Part shown: positions 25,287-34,145 of the stretch, one piece after another | Layout of the letters: every line of letters begins with the position of its first letter | Position numbering within the stretch: position 1 is the first letter of the stretch | DNA from: Neobacillus sp. FSL H8-0543 | Lineage (GTDB): Bacteria; Bacillota; Bacilli; Bacillales; Cytobacillaceae | Assembly: GCF_038592905.1 (NCBI RefSeq) | Contig: NZ_CP151943.1 | Location: 2,358,501-2,422,500, forward strand | Direction of reading: 5' to 3' | Length of the DNA: 64,000 bases | Notes under the pieces: generated by a model | The model's database searches: none | What the model was told of the DNA's origin: nothing | The model's input: only the letters and a program-made list of their open reading frames with translations | Made by a program: the position numbers and the translations under genes

Positions 25287-26423
25287 TTACTTCAGATTAC
25301 TAAGTAGTACTCGGAACAAACGATCATCGTTTTCATCCGGAGTGCCTCTGCCGTCGGTATTGTTACTGACAAAATATAAATAGTCGCCATCGATGAAAAG
25401 GTCACGTATTCTCCCTAATCCGGTAATGACAGGACTCGTAGTTTTCTTTTCCAAATCAAATTCGCGGACCGCAATGCCCCTTAATGTCGCTACATATAGT
25501 TTTCCAGCAAATGCCGCCATCCCTGAAGGTGCCCATGTATCCTCACCTGATTGAAACAACGGCGTCTCCATTCCTGCTTTCTCTTCCCATCCCTCGATTA
25601 CAGGCCAGCCATAATTGGCACCCGGCTTAATCTGATTTACTTCATCATGTGCCGATTGACCATGCTCACTCGCATACAATGTCCTGCCAATCCACACTAA
25701 TCCCTGTGGATTCCGATGGCCATAACTGTAAACATAGGAATTTAGAAAAGGATTATCATCAGGTATCGTTCCATCTAAATTCATTCTTAGAATTTTTCCA
25801 TTCAATGTTGTTAAATCCTGTGCTGTTTCAGGTGTGGTGGCGTCACCCGTGGTGATATAAAGCTTATTGTCTTGGCCAATTTTCAGCCGGCCGCCATGAT
25901 GATAGGTAGCGCTTGGAATTCGATCAAGGAGGATTTTTTCCTCTTTCCATCGATCACCATCATAATCTAAGATGACAATCCGATTAAACTGGTCCCGTCC
26001 ATTGTCAGAATACGTATAATAAGCAAACGCCCTTTGGCTGTCAGTGAAATTAGGGTCGAGAACAAAGCCTAACAGTCCAGCCTCAGCCGCTTTAGCAAGC
26101 TGTTTTTCCAGGCTTACTTGCTGCCGTTCCATTTTACCATTTTCGACTTTCACGATACTTCCCGTTCGTTCACTCAGATAGAAAACCCCGTTAACCATGT
26201 CAATTGACCATGGAACCCGTAAGTTTTCTGCGATTACTTCAATCTCTGGATGAAGGACGATAGCTTCGTCGTCTGGCTGAGGGATGATTGCTCCTTCGTC
26301 TGGCTGGAGGACGACTGCTTTGTCCTCTGGCTGGACCTTTGGCTGCACTTCCTCTTTTTCAAAAAAAGAACAACCTGACATCAATAAGACCATCGATAAT
26401 AAAATAGAACAAGCCTTGTACAT
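25287..26423 (-). CDS. PQQ-dependent sugar dehydrogenase-like lipoprotein
   Basis: 378 aa. Signal with lipobox LMSGC (Cys18), then a short linker of imperfect repeats (VVLQPDEGAI / IIPQPDDEAI / VVLHPEIEVI), then a six-bladed propeller of the glucose/sorbosone dehydrogenase family. Motifs: NLRVPWSIDMV, LGFVLDPNF, HHGGRLKIGQDNKLYITTGD, GHRNPQGLVW, EHGQSAHDEVNQIKPGANYGWP. The HHGG and GHRNPQG parts are the usual catalytic and cofactor region. It should act outside the membrane; the substrate is unknown. Confidence 0.87.
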   Translation of the reverse strand: MYKACSILLSMVLLMSGCSFFEKEEVQPKVQPEDKAVVLQPDEGAIIPQPDDEAIVLHPEIEVIAENLRVPWSIDMVNGVFYLSERTGSIVKVENGKMERQQVSLEKQLAKAAEAGLLGFVLDPNFTDSQRAFAYYTYSDNGRDQFNRIVILDYDGDRWKEEKILLDRIPSATYHHGGRLKIGQDNKLYITTGDATTPETAQDLTTLNGKILRMNLDGTIPDDNPFLNSYVYSYGHRNPQGLVWIGRTLYASEHGQSAHDEVNQIKPGANYGWPVIEGWEEKAGMETPLFQSGEDTWAPSGMAAFAGKLYVATLRGIAVREFDLEKKTTSPVITGLGRIRDLFIDGDYLYFVSNNTDGRGTPDENDDRLFRVLLSNLK

Positions 26424-26464
26424 AGCCTCTTCCTTTCTGTCTGTTTAGATTTGCCTCAGCCCTT

Positions 26465-27319
26465 CTAAAGTACCTCCAGAATCGCTTTTGCCACTCCATG
26501 CTCATCATTCGTGCTTGTAATTACATCACAGAGCGATTTAATTTCAAAGCCTGCATTCTCCATAGCAACCGCTCTGCCGACTCTCTCAAGCATGGAGACA
26601 TCATTATAACTATCGCCTATCGCCATCGTCTCGGATAAATCAATACCTCTTTCCTTCGTAAAGGCCTCTAAGGCAATGCCCTTTTGTGCATATTTATTGG
26701 TGATTTCAAGGTTCTCATGCCCTGAAGTCGTAACTGTTAGTTCTGTTAACTCTTTAAGTGAGTCGCTAGCATGATCAAGTCTTTCTGAATCAAATGAGAA
26801 GGCAAGAAATTTATAAATCTGATATTCGTCCTGCTCAAATAAAATTTGATAATCACTAATGGTTTCAACTAAGCCATCACGGATTCTCGCTGCTGCAGCA
26901 TATTCTATTTCCTGTTGATTCACTTCGGGGTTTGCACTGACAATAATATCAACTAGAATGGATACCGCCTTGTCCGCATCAATCGTGAATGCCCCTTTAT
27001 TTGTATAGACTTCAAAGTAGACATCTTTTTCAGTAAGTTTGGAAGCAACCTTTATTGCCGTTTGCTTATCAATTGGTGTCGAGGTAACCCGTTCCCCCTC
27101 TTTCGTTCGTACTTCTGCACCATTTACACCAATGACTGGACATTCCAGTCCTGCTGCATCTAAGACGTACCGTGCTTCCTGATAAGAACGACCTGTAGCA
27201 ACGACAACTTCTACTCCCTGAGCTTGTGCTTTTAAGATCGCTGCTTTATTTTCTTTACTAATTTGCTGAACAGAGTTCAATAAGGTTCCATCCATATCTG
27301 TTGCAATACATTTAATCAT
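26465..27319 (-). CDS. Cof-type HAD family hydrolase
   Basis: 284 aa. HAD motif I DMDGTLL at the N-terminus, motif II VVATGRSY, the C2B cap in the middle, Lys in motif III (YAQKGIAL), and motif IV IGDSYNDVSML. These are phosphatases of sugar phosphates or flavin nucleotides; the substrate cannot be read from sequence. ATG 27319 follows AGGTGA; an upstream GTG (27328) overlaps that site. Confidence 0.88.
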   Translation of the reverse strand: MIKCIATDMDGTLLNSVQQISKENKAAILKAQAQGVEVVVATGRSYQEARYVLDAAGLECPVIGVNGAEVRTKEGERVTSTPIDKQTAIKVASKLTEKDVYFEVYTNKGAFTIDADKAVSILVDIIVSANPEVNQQEIEYAAAARIRDGLVETISDYQILFEQDEYQIYKFLAFSFDSERLDHASDSLKELTELTVTTSGHENLEITNKYAQKGIALEAFTKERGIDLSETMAIGDSYNDVSMLERVGRAVAMENAGFEIKSLCDVITSTNDEHGVAKAILEVL

Positions 27320-27392
27320 GCTATTCACCTAATCCCCGTTTTAGTATTACTGCCATTCTAACATGATTACTGCTACATTCTCGCCTTTTTGC

Positions 27393-28061
27393 TCAGGTTA
27401 AATACTTGCTTCCTTCACGAATACTTAAGGGAGCTAATTGATTATCCTCGATAAACTCTTTAACGGAGGCAGGGTTCGTTTTTGAATATTCTCTTAGGGC
27501 CCAGCCTATTGCCTTTTGGATAAAAAACTCCTTACTATCAGCATTCTTTTGTATGTATTGATAAAGGAGATTTTCATTTGTTTGCTGCTTATATTTCAGT
27601 TGAAAAAGAATGGACGCTCTTCGCAGCCAAAGGTTTTCGTTGGCTGCCCAGCCATTAATCGTTTCTTTAATCACTTCCGGGTATTTTTGTGCAATTTCCC
27701 CTACAGGCTTCGGTGCTAGCGCATCAACCGTATCCCACCACGATTTTGTAACGATTAGGTTTTCAAGGAAATGCAAATCTTCCTTTTGCAGTTTTTTTAG
27801 CGATTTCTCCAGATAGACCAGCGCCGTATACTGATATTCTCTTTCATCTTTATTCCATAGTTCTAATACAAACTCTTGATTAAAAGGCTCTTTTAAGAGA
27901 TTCGTCTCTTTGAAAAATTGTTTCTCAAGCTCTTTTCTTAGCGGTGACTTGATTCCCAAAAAGGGAAAATGGTCTTTCATATACTTTTTCATCGGTTCTG
28001 CGTCTTGCAGATTTCGACTTTTTTCAAACATTTGGGTTAGTAAATCTATGTGTTTTTGCAA
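27393..28061 (-). CDS. DNA alkylation repair protein, AlkD-like
   Basis: About 222 aa of HEAT-like helical repeats. Typical AlkD wording is present: FPFLGIKSPLRKELEKQF, ELWNKDEREYQYTAL, VTKSWWDTVDALAPKPVG, ENLWLRRASILFQLKYK, FIQKAIGWALREYSKTNP. It would excise N3/N7 alkyl purines. The frame is open to an ATG at 28139, but AAGGGAG with correct spacing precedes a TTG at 28061, and family members begin near there, so I chose TTG. Confidence 0.83.
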   Translation of the reverse strand: MQKHIDLLTQMFEKSRNLQDAEPMKKYMKDHFPFLGIKSPLRKELEKQFFKETNLLKEPFNQEFVLELWNKDEREYQYTALVYLEKSLKKLQKEDLHFLENLIVTKSWWDTVDALAPKPVGEIAQKYPEVIKETINGWAANENLWLRRASILFQLKYKQQTNENLLYQYIQKNADSKEFFIQKAIGWALREYSKTNPASVKEFIEDNQLAPLSIREGSKYLT

Positions 28062-28202
28062 AAGCTCATCTCCCTTTTTCCTATACAAATATTGTAACCT
28101 TTTCTTTATATTCCCTACACCTCTTTTTGCGGTAATCATATTGAATAAAGGAGCAGAGGGACGACAAACTAAGAATTAGTAAAGACGAAAGGAGTTTTTC
28201 AA

Positions 28203-28358
28203 ATGACAAAAAAGTATAATAAAGGCAGTAAAAATCAAAATTCCCCACAGGCTGGGTATGCAGAAGCTGAATTTGCCTCAGAGATTGTCAGCGGTGATAA
28301 CAGCAAAGGCAATAAACGCAATGTAAAAGAAAAGACAAGCAAAACCAATCCTAAATAA
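28203..28358 (+). CDS. gamma-type small acid-soluble spore protein-like peptide
   Basis: 51 aa, absent from normal length cut-offs. Rich in Lys, Asn, Ser and Gly, with a single AEFASE block at residues 22-27. That is the repeated GPR-protease recognition motif of gamma-type SASPs (SspE), which usually have two or three such blocks. Ribosome site GAAAGGAG, ATG 28203, and a strong terminator after it. A spore amino-acid reserve is the likely role; the single block and small size make the family call tentative. Confidence 0.6.
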   Translation: MTKKYNKGSKNQNSPQAGYAEAEFASEIVSGDNSKGNKRNVKEKTSKTNPK

Positions 28359-28390
28359 ATAATCATTTAAAAATACCCTTCAAATAATAA

Positions 28391-28425
28391 GAAGTCAGCT
28401 TTCTTTTTGAAAGCCGACTTCTTAT
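28391..28425. terminator. bidirectional terminator
   Basis: GAAGTCAGCTTTC, loop TTTTT, GAAAGCCGACTTC with one mismatch. It lies between the SASP-like gene and a convergent small gene. Confidence 0.82.
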
Positions 28426-28431
28426 TAAAAG

Positions 28432-28635
28432 CTACTGTGGGGTGACAATAGCAGCTGGTGAGGCACGTAAGTCCTTCTGATCATCATCATTATTACTGAA
28501 TTGATTCTGCAATTCAAGGTTTGCTCTTTCTGCTTCGGAGTGTGCTTGAATGGGGGCATGGAGCTTTCCGTCTTCAAGTTGTTTGTTAATCTCAATATTT
28601 GCTTCAACAGCTTCATTCGTTGAGTTGTTTTTCAC
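28432..28635 (-). CDS. small hydrophilic hypothetical protein
   Basis: 67 aa, GTG start nine bases after AAGGAGCC. Very polar, rich in Asn, Gln, Glu and Ala, with a helical first half (NEAVEANIEINKQLEDGK) and two ANxELQ/ANIEIN-like repeats. No family recognised. It is small, hydrophilic and convergent with a SASP-like gene, so a spore-related role is possible but unproven. Confidence 0.55.
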   Translation of the reverse strand: MKNNSTNEAVEANIEINKQLEDGKLHAPIQAHSEAERANLELQNQFSNNDDDQKDLRASPAAIVTPQ

Positions 28636-28753
28636 TGTAAATGGCTCCTTCTATATTCAGATTTACTAGACCGTACCGATAGATTCCCCCAATCTGCACT
28701 AAGGTAATCATGAAAAAACTGCCCCCAACATCAGGACAGTCTCGCGAGTCTTA

Positions 28754-29854
28754 TTAATTATTAACTAAAGCCAATTCTCTAATTTCCTCCGCAATGAAGC
28801 TTTGAATGTTTTCAACGATGGAGAAGTCCATTGCAGGGACATAAATCGCCTCAAGCCCATCGTGAAATTCCTTCGCCTTCGCTAAGTAGGAAATTGCTTC
28901 TTTCATTTTTGCTTTATAGTTAGCTGCAATCGGCTTAATTTGGTCAGCGTAAATCTCATCAGTACCCGGTGTAATTAGGAGCTCATACATATCAATGATT
29001 TCATCTCCCGCACGGCTAGGGAAATATTCATGTGGAGCCGTGCTGTCAAAAATTGCAATCCCCAGCTCCCTGAATAACACCATATCCAGACTATTGGGAT
29101 CAAATCCACAATGATAAACTTCGGTGTCGACGCCACGCGCTTCCGCGGCTGCTGCAATCTTTTTCAGCATCGTTGACTTTCCAGAACCTGGCCGTCCCTT
29201 AATAAAATAACGATTAGGCAGCTCTTCCGTTAAATTCGGGACAAAGTCCACGGCTCCCTTTGGTGTAGCTGCTCCTAAGAAACGGTGGCGAATATCCGAT
29301 TTTTTGTTCAACTTTATTTTTCCAAAAAATGAACCAATTAACTTCTTTGTCAGCTGTTCTGCCTTTGAAAAATCCATGTTATCTATATAAATTTTTTCCC
29401 AGTCATCATGAATGTCCAATGCTTGCTTGAAGGTTGCATAGGCCTGCTTATACGCCTGGCTAATCTGATTGGATAAACGGAAAATTTCTTGTTTATGTGC
29501 TCCGAGTGCGCGGGCATCCCAAGCTTCTCCCAGATTAATATATTCTTCGACGGCACCTGGTGCTTTTGGTTCAATCACATGTGGAGCTGTACCATCCACG
29601 ATTCCTACCTTCAGTGCAGGAATGAGCACTCCGTCGATGGAGCTGTTGTCTGAAGAACAATGAAGGAATTCTATATTATAGCCCTTTTCGATCCATTCAC
29701 TGCCTATCTTTTTCATCAACGAGGATTTCCCCGTACCTGGACCGCCCTTTAAGATAAAAATACGGTCAAGCCCCTGGAGATTGGAATCATAAAGGCTATG
29801 AAACCCCTTCGCTGTATTACCACCAGCGTAATAGTTTTTAACTTTCCCTGCCAC
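28754..29854 (-). CDS. tandem P-loop NTPase of the PRK06851 type
   Basis: 366 aa built from two homologous halves. Half one has Walker A GGPGTGKSSLMKKI near residue 37; half two has GRPGSGKSTMLKKI near residue 220. Each is followed by an FLHCSSD / VYHCGFD strand and an IVDGTAPHV / IFDSTAPHE strand. The opening KNYYAGGNTAKGFHSLYDS is characteristic of this Firmicutes family, whose function I cannot state. Monocistronic. Confidence 0.8.
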   Translation of the reverse strand: MAGKVKNYYAGGNTAKGFHSLYDSNLQGLDRIFILKGGPGTGKSSLMKKIGSEWIEKGYNIEFLHCSSDNSSIDGVLIPALKVGIVDGTAPHVIEPKAPGAVEEYINLGEAWDARALGAHKQEIFRLSNQISQAYKQAYATFKQALDIHDDWEKIYIDNMDFSKAEQLTKKLIGSFFGKIKLNKKSDIRHRFLGAATPKGAVDFVPNLTEELPNRYFIKGRPGSGKSTMLKKIAAAAEARGVDTEVYHCGFDPNSLDMVLFRELGIAIFDSTAPHEYFPSRAGDEIIDMYELLITPGTDEIYADQIKPIAANYKAKMKEAISYLAKAKEFHDGLEAIYVPAMDFSIVENIQSFIAEEIRELALVNN

Positions 29855-30015
29855 TGATCAACACTCCCTTTAATGGCTATTAAATATTACCCATAAGTAC
29901 AACTACGCTTCATGACCCGCCTTAAGAGGCTTGTCAATTGCCGAGTAACATTGTAGATTTTCTTACACACTATCTTATGCAGCAATTCGCTATGGGTGAA
30001 AGCCTAATCAGGAGA

Positions 30016-30495
30016 TTAATTCTTCAACAAATCAACTATTTCTATCTTTGCTATAGTAATCAAGTCTTCTGGCTTCAACGCCATCTGTACGCCTATTTTC
30101 CCTGCGCTGACGACTATCTCTTCCAACAATCTACAACTTTCATCGAGAAACGTCCGATAATCCTTTTTCATTCCGACTGGTGAGCATCCGCCGCGGATAT
30201 AGCCAGTCCATTTTTGAATATCCTTCACAGGAATCATCTCAACATTTTTTTCACCCGCTGCCCTTGCCGCCTTTTTTAAATCGAGCTCCGCTTCGACGGG
30301 AATAATAAAAACAAAGATATTCTTGCTTGCCCCTTGAGCCACTAGAGTTTTATATACCATATTTGGGTTTCTCCCCACTTTACCAGCCACGGTAATCCCA
30401 TCAATTTTTCCATCCTTGTTGTCGTATGTTAGCACCTCATAGGCGATCTTTTTTGCATCGAGAATTCGAATTGCATTTGTTTTAACTTTAGCCAC
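30016..30495 (-). CDS. ybaK: Cys-tRNA(Pro)/Cys-tRNA(Cys) deacylase YbaK
   Basis: 159 aa YbaK/EbsC fold. It has KTNAIRILDAKKIAYEVLTYDN, the conserved VYKTLVAQG, the VIPVEAELDLKKAA region, and YIRGGCSPVGMKK with the catalytic Lys. It hydrolyses mischarged tRNA. GTG 30495 fits AAAGGGTGA better than the GTG at 30504, which sits inside that site. Confidence 0.9.
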   Translation of the reverse strand: MAKVKTNAIRILDAKKIAYEVLTYDNKDGKIDGITVAGKVGRNPNMVYKTLVAQGASKNIFVFIIPVEAELDLKKAARAAGEKNVEMIPVKDIQKWTGYIRGGCSPVGMKKDYRTFLDESCRLLEEIVVSAGKIGVQMALKPEDLITIAKIEIVDLLKN

Positions 30496-30706
30496 TTTTC
30501 TCACCCTTTCACTGTCGGAAATTCGCTTCTATTTTAATATAAGTCCACGGAATCTCCACATACTTGTCACTCGTTCGTCACTCTATTAAACATAGAATAT
30601 AGCAAAGATATAGTAAACTAAAGGTGTTAGAAATATATCCCTTTTTAGAATACACAAAGGTTTTTCTAATTACTCACTTAGTCACGTTTATTTTAGTAAA
30701 AATTAT

Positions 30707-30722
30707 TGTGAATATATTCACA
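30707..30722 (+). promoter_or_regulatory. perfect Fnr/Crp-type site
   Basis: TGTGAATATATTCACA is a perfect dyad, extended to 18 bp by flanking T/A, and an exact match to TGTGA-N6-TCACA. It lies 61 bp upstream of the radical SAM start codon. A TATAAA at 30756-30761 could be the -10, which would put the dyad near -53; other -10 choices are possible. Confidence 0.75.
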
Positions 30723-30783
30723 AATTTAGATAATTTATTAATTGCACTTATTCATTATAAAACCAAAAAAAAGGGTGGCTGTT

Positions 30784-32592
30784 ATGAAATATGATTTAGT
30801 CCTTTTACACGCACCTAGTGTATATGACTTTAGAAAAAACTCCCTGCTTGCAGGTCCGATTAGTGATGTTGTTCCTTCTTCACCAGTTTTTGAAATGTAT
30901 CCAATCGGAATCACTAGTATTGCCGAATACCTTGAAAGATACGGTCTTCGGGTAAAAATCATCAATATTGCTAACCGGATGCTAATGAGTGAAAAATTTG
31001 ATGTTGAAAAAAAGCTAAGGAATATTAAGACAAAGGCTTTCGGAATCGACCTTCACTGGTTACCACATGCTCACGGAAGTATCGAACTTGCAAAAATCGT
31101 CAAAAAGCTTCATCCCGATGTACCAATGATCTTTGGTGGTCTGTCTGCTACCTATTATCATAAAGAGTTAATTGAGTATCCTTGTATTGACTTTGTCTTG
31201 CGCGGCGATTCAACTGAAAAGCTGACGCTTCTCTTAATGAATAAGATTGAAACAGGCAATACCCACTATGTCGACATTCCTAACTTAACTTGGAAAAAGG
31301 GTACTGACGTTGGCTACAATCCCATTACCTATGTACCAAAGGATTTGGATGATTTAGATGTTCCAGGTTATCGTTATGCGGTCCGTTCCGTATTTAAATA
31401 TCGCAATTTCCTAGACCCACTTCCATACAACGGCTGGCTGCAATACCCAAATACCGCTTTACTTACAGCACGAGGCTGTTCGCAAAACTGTCTTATTTGC
31501 GGCGGTTCAAAGGATGCCTACGACCAAAACTGCGGCCGTAGTTCTCTTGCTCTAAGATCACCTGAAAAACTGATCGAGGATATTAAATTTATTTCTCGCT
31601 TTAGCCGGGCACCAATTTTTATCCTCCATGACTTGCGCCAGGGCGGGCGTGAATATGTAAAGGAATTCTTCAGCAGGCTGAAGGCAATTAATCTTAAAAA
31701 TGAAGTCGTTTTTGAGTTATTCCAGTATGCAGATGAAGAGTTCTTCCAACAGATGAATGACAGTGTACCAAATTATAGTATTGAAATTACGCTTGAAACA
31801 CATGATGAAAAAATCAGACGCTATAACGGGAAGTTTAACTGTACCAACCCTAAGGTTATCGATACGCTTAATTTCGCTTTAAAGCACGGCTGTAAAAAAA
31901 TCGACTTATTCTTCATGGTTGGTATCCCAGGACAGACCTATGCTAGTGTGTTAGAAAACATTGATTTTTGTGAAACAATTCATCTTGCTTGTAATCAAGA
32001 CAAACGAATCTTTTACTTTGTTGCACCACTTGCACCGTTCCTTGACCCTGCAAGCCCAGCATTTGAACATCCAGAAATTCATGGCTATAAAAAGTTCTGT
32101 CATACGCTTGAGGATCATCGCGAGGCGATAAAACAGCCATCATGGAAGCATATGCTTAGCTACGAAACAAAGGATTTGTCACGTGATGATATTGTTAATT
32201 CAACCTATGAATCTGCTCAACTTTTAAATGAATTTAAGTTAAAATATGGACTGATTGACCAAGCAGGCTATGATGATATTAAGTGGAAAATAGAGAAATC
32301 TGTCGATTATATTGAAAAAATCGATCGTGTTCTTGCCCTTCCAAAAGAGCAGCATGCGGCTGAATTAGAAAAAATCCGCAAGGAAGTTCAACAATTAAAT
32401 GAATATAGTATCTGTGGAAAGAACGAACTAAAATGGGAGGTTCAAAAGAACTACGCTAATTTCTTCTCCCTTGCTATGGTTGGTTTAGAGCAGCTGTATC
32501 TAGAATATGCAAATAAAGTGAAAATCAGCTTACGGCCACAAATCCGTCATCAATTCAAACTGGATCCAGAGCACAACGAAGCTGAAAGTTAA
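30784..32592 (+). CDS. B12-binding/radical SAM protein
   Basis: 602 aa. Residues ~1-170 look like a cobalamin-binding domain (PIGITSIAEYLERYGLRVKIINIANR, FGGLSATYYHKELIEYP). The radical SAM core follows with CSQNCLICGGS (Cx3Cx2C), FILHDLRQGG, ITLETHDEKIRRYNGK, and FMVGIPGQT. The C-terminal ~150 residues are helical. It resembles the Ta0216-type B12/radical SAM group, whose reaction is unknown to me. ATG 30784 follows AAAGGGTGG. A perfect Fnr-type site upstream suggests anaerobic expression. Monocistronic, with a terminator. Confidence 0.85.
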   Translation: MKYDLVLLHAPSVYDFRKNSLLAGPISDVVPSSPVFEMYPIGITSIAEYLERYGLRVKIINIANRMLMSEKFDVEKKLRNIKTKAFGIDLHWLPHAHGSIELAKIVKKLHPDVPMIFGGLSATYYHKELIEYPCIDFVLRGDSTEKLTLLLMNKIETGNTHYVDIPNLTWKKGTDVGYNPITYVPKDLDDLDVPGYRYAVRSVFKYRNFLDPLPYNGWLQYPNTALLTARGCSQNCLICGGSKDAYDQNCGRSSLALRSPEKLIEDIKFISRFSRAPIFILHDLRQGGREYVKEFFSRLKAINLKNEVVFELFQYADEEFFQQMNDSVPNYSIEITLETHDEKIRRYNGKFNCTNPKVIDTLNFALKHGCKKIDLFFMVGIPGQTYASVLENIDFCETIHLACNQDKRIFYFVAPLAPFLDPASPAFEHPEIHGYKKFCHTLEDHREAIKQPSWKHMLSYETKDLSRDDIVNSTYESAQLLNEFKLKYGLIDQAGYDDIKWKIEKSVDYIEKIDRVLALPKEQHAAELEKIRKEVQQLNEYSICGKNELKWEVQKNYANFFSLAMVGLEQLYLEYANKVKISLRPQIRHQFKLDPEHNEAES

Positions 32593-32596
32593 TACA

Positions 32597-32631
32597 AAAG
32601 GGTATCGGAGATCACTTCCGATACCTTTTTT
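32597..32631. terminator. terminator between the radical SAM gene and livF
   Basis: AAGGGTATCGGA, 6-nt loop, TCCGATACCTT, then TTTTT. It lies between convergent genes and can serve both. Confidence 0.88.
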
Positions 32632-32652
32632 GTATATTCATAGTCTACTAGT

Positions 32653-33360
32653 TTAATGTCCACCGAGGTAGGCCATTCTAATCTGGTCGCTTTCATTTAA
32701 TTCCTCTGACGTTCCTGAGATGACAATTTTCCCTGTCTCAATTACATAAGCTCTGTCAGCAATCGATAATGCCATGTTAGCATTTTGCTCGACTAACAAA
32801 ATGGTTGTTCCGCTTTGATTAATTTCGGCAATAATTTTAAAAATCGTCTTAACCAAAAGAGGCGCAAGACCCATCGAAGGCTCATCGAGAAGCAATAGAC
32901 GAGGACGTGCCATTAAGGCACGGCCCATAGCAAGCATTTGTTGCTCTCCGCCAGATAATGTCCCCGCTAGCTGTTTACGACGCTCTAGCAGGCGAGGGAA
33001 CAGGGTAAATACCTTTTCGAAATCTTCTCGGATCCCTTTTTTATCCTTACGTAGATAGGCCCCTAATTCAAGATTCTCCTCGACTGTCATATTAGAAAAG
33101 ACACGCCGACCTTCGGGTACATGGGACAATCCTTGTTTGACAATAGATTGGGCAACCTTACCTGAAATCGATTCACCATGAAATAGAATATCGCCTTTTT
33201 TTGGTTTTAGTAAGCCTGAAATGGTTTTTAACAATGTGCTTTTACCGGCACCATTCGCACCTATCAGCGTCACTATTTCCCCTTCATTAATTTCAAGCGA
33301 GACCCCTTTTAAAGCATGAATAATTCCATAATACACATCGATATCTTCTATTTTTAACAT
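32653..33360 (-). CDS. livF: branched-chain amino acid ABC transporter ATPase LivF
   Basis: 235 aa. Walker A GANGAGKST, signature LSGGEQQML, Walker B LLLLDEPSMGLAP, and the LivF-type EGRRVFSNMTVEENL. The last gene of livJHMGF. Its start overlaps the livG stop by one base. Confidence 0.93.
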   Translation of the reverse strand: MLKIEDIDVYYGIIHALKGVSLEINEGEIVTLIGANGAGKSTLLKTISGLLKPKKGDILFHGESISGKVAQSIVKQGLSHVPEGRRVFSNMTVEENLELGAYLRKDKKGIREDFEKVFTLFPRLLERRKQLAGTLSGGEQQMLAMGRALMARPRLLLLDEPSMGLAPLLVKTIFKIIAEINQSGTTILLVEQNANMALSIADRAYVIETGKIVISGTSEELNESDQIRMAYLGGH

Positions 33361-34145
33361 TATGAAACCTCGACCTCCTCGCCTAGGTATGCTTCGATGA
33401 CTTTTGGATGATTTCTGATATGCTCCGGGGTTCCTTCGGCAATCAATTGACCATGATCAAGCACATATATTCTTTCACATACTCCCATAACAAGAAGCAT
33501 GTCATGTTCAATTAATAGAATGGTCAGATCGAATCTTTTTCGAATTAAGGCTATTAAATTCATTAATTCTTCTGTTTCCTGCGGGTTCATTCCTGCAGCG
33601 GGTTCATCCAATAGCAATAATTTAGGGTTTGCTGCAAGTGCTCTGGCAATTTCTAGCCGCCGCTGCTGTCCATAGGGCAGGTTCTTGGCTTTCTCGTGCA
33701 TTACAATATCGAGGTTGAATATTTTTAAAAACTCAATGGCCTTTTCCTCCATCTCTTTCTCTCCGGAAAAATGAGGCGGGAGGCGGAAAACTGAGCTTAG
33801 GATCGAATGCTTAGCAAGGGAATGGTAAGCAACCTTTACATTATCAAGTACGGATAATTCACTAAATAAACGGATATTTTGGAAGGTTCGGCTGATCCCC
33901 CTTTTAGTTATCTTGTAGGGTGCTAAGCCATTTAATTTATCCCCATCTAATTCAATACTACCTTCAGTAGGAACATAAACACCTGTCAGCAAGTTAAAAA
34001 AGGTTGTCTTTCCTGCTCCGTTTGGTCCGATTAATCCCACTAATTCGCCCTGCTGTAATTCCAGATTTACATCAGCCACTGCCCTGAGCCCGCCAAAGCG
34101 AATTCCAGCATTATTTACTTTAAGCAACGGTGTCTTTGCTATCAT
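33360..34145 (-). CDS. livG: branched-chain amino acid ABC transporter ATPase LivG
   Basis: 261 aa. Walker A GPNGAGKTT, RTFQNIRLFSELSVLDNV, LPYGQQRRLEIARAL signature, Walker B LLLLDEPAAGMNP, and LIEHDM. The C-terminal EGTPEHIRNHPKVIEAYLGEE is typical of LivG. Starts within livM (26-bp overlap) after AAAGGAGG. Confidence 0.93.
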   Translation of the reverse strand: MIAKTPLLKVNNAGIRFGGLRAVADVNLELQQGELVGLIGPNGAGKTTFFNLLTGVYVPTEGSIELDGDKLNGLAPYKITKRGISRTFQNIRLFSELSVLDNVKVAYHSLAKHSILSSVFRLPPHFSGEKEMEEKAIEFLKIFNLDIVMHEKAKNLPYGQQRRLEIARALAANPKLLLLDEPAAGMNPQETEELMNLIALIRKRFDLTILLIEHDMLLVMGVCERIYVLDHGQLIAEGTPEHIRNHPKVIEAYLGEEVEVS

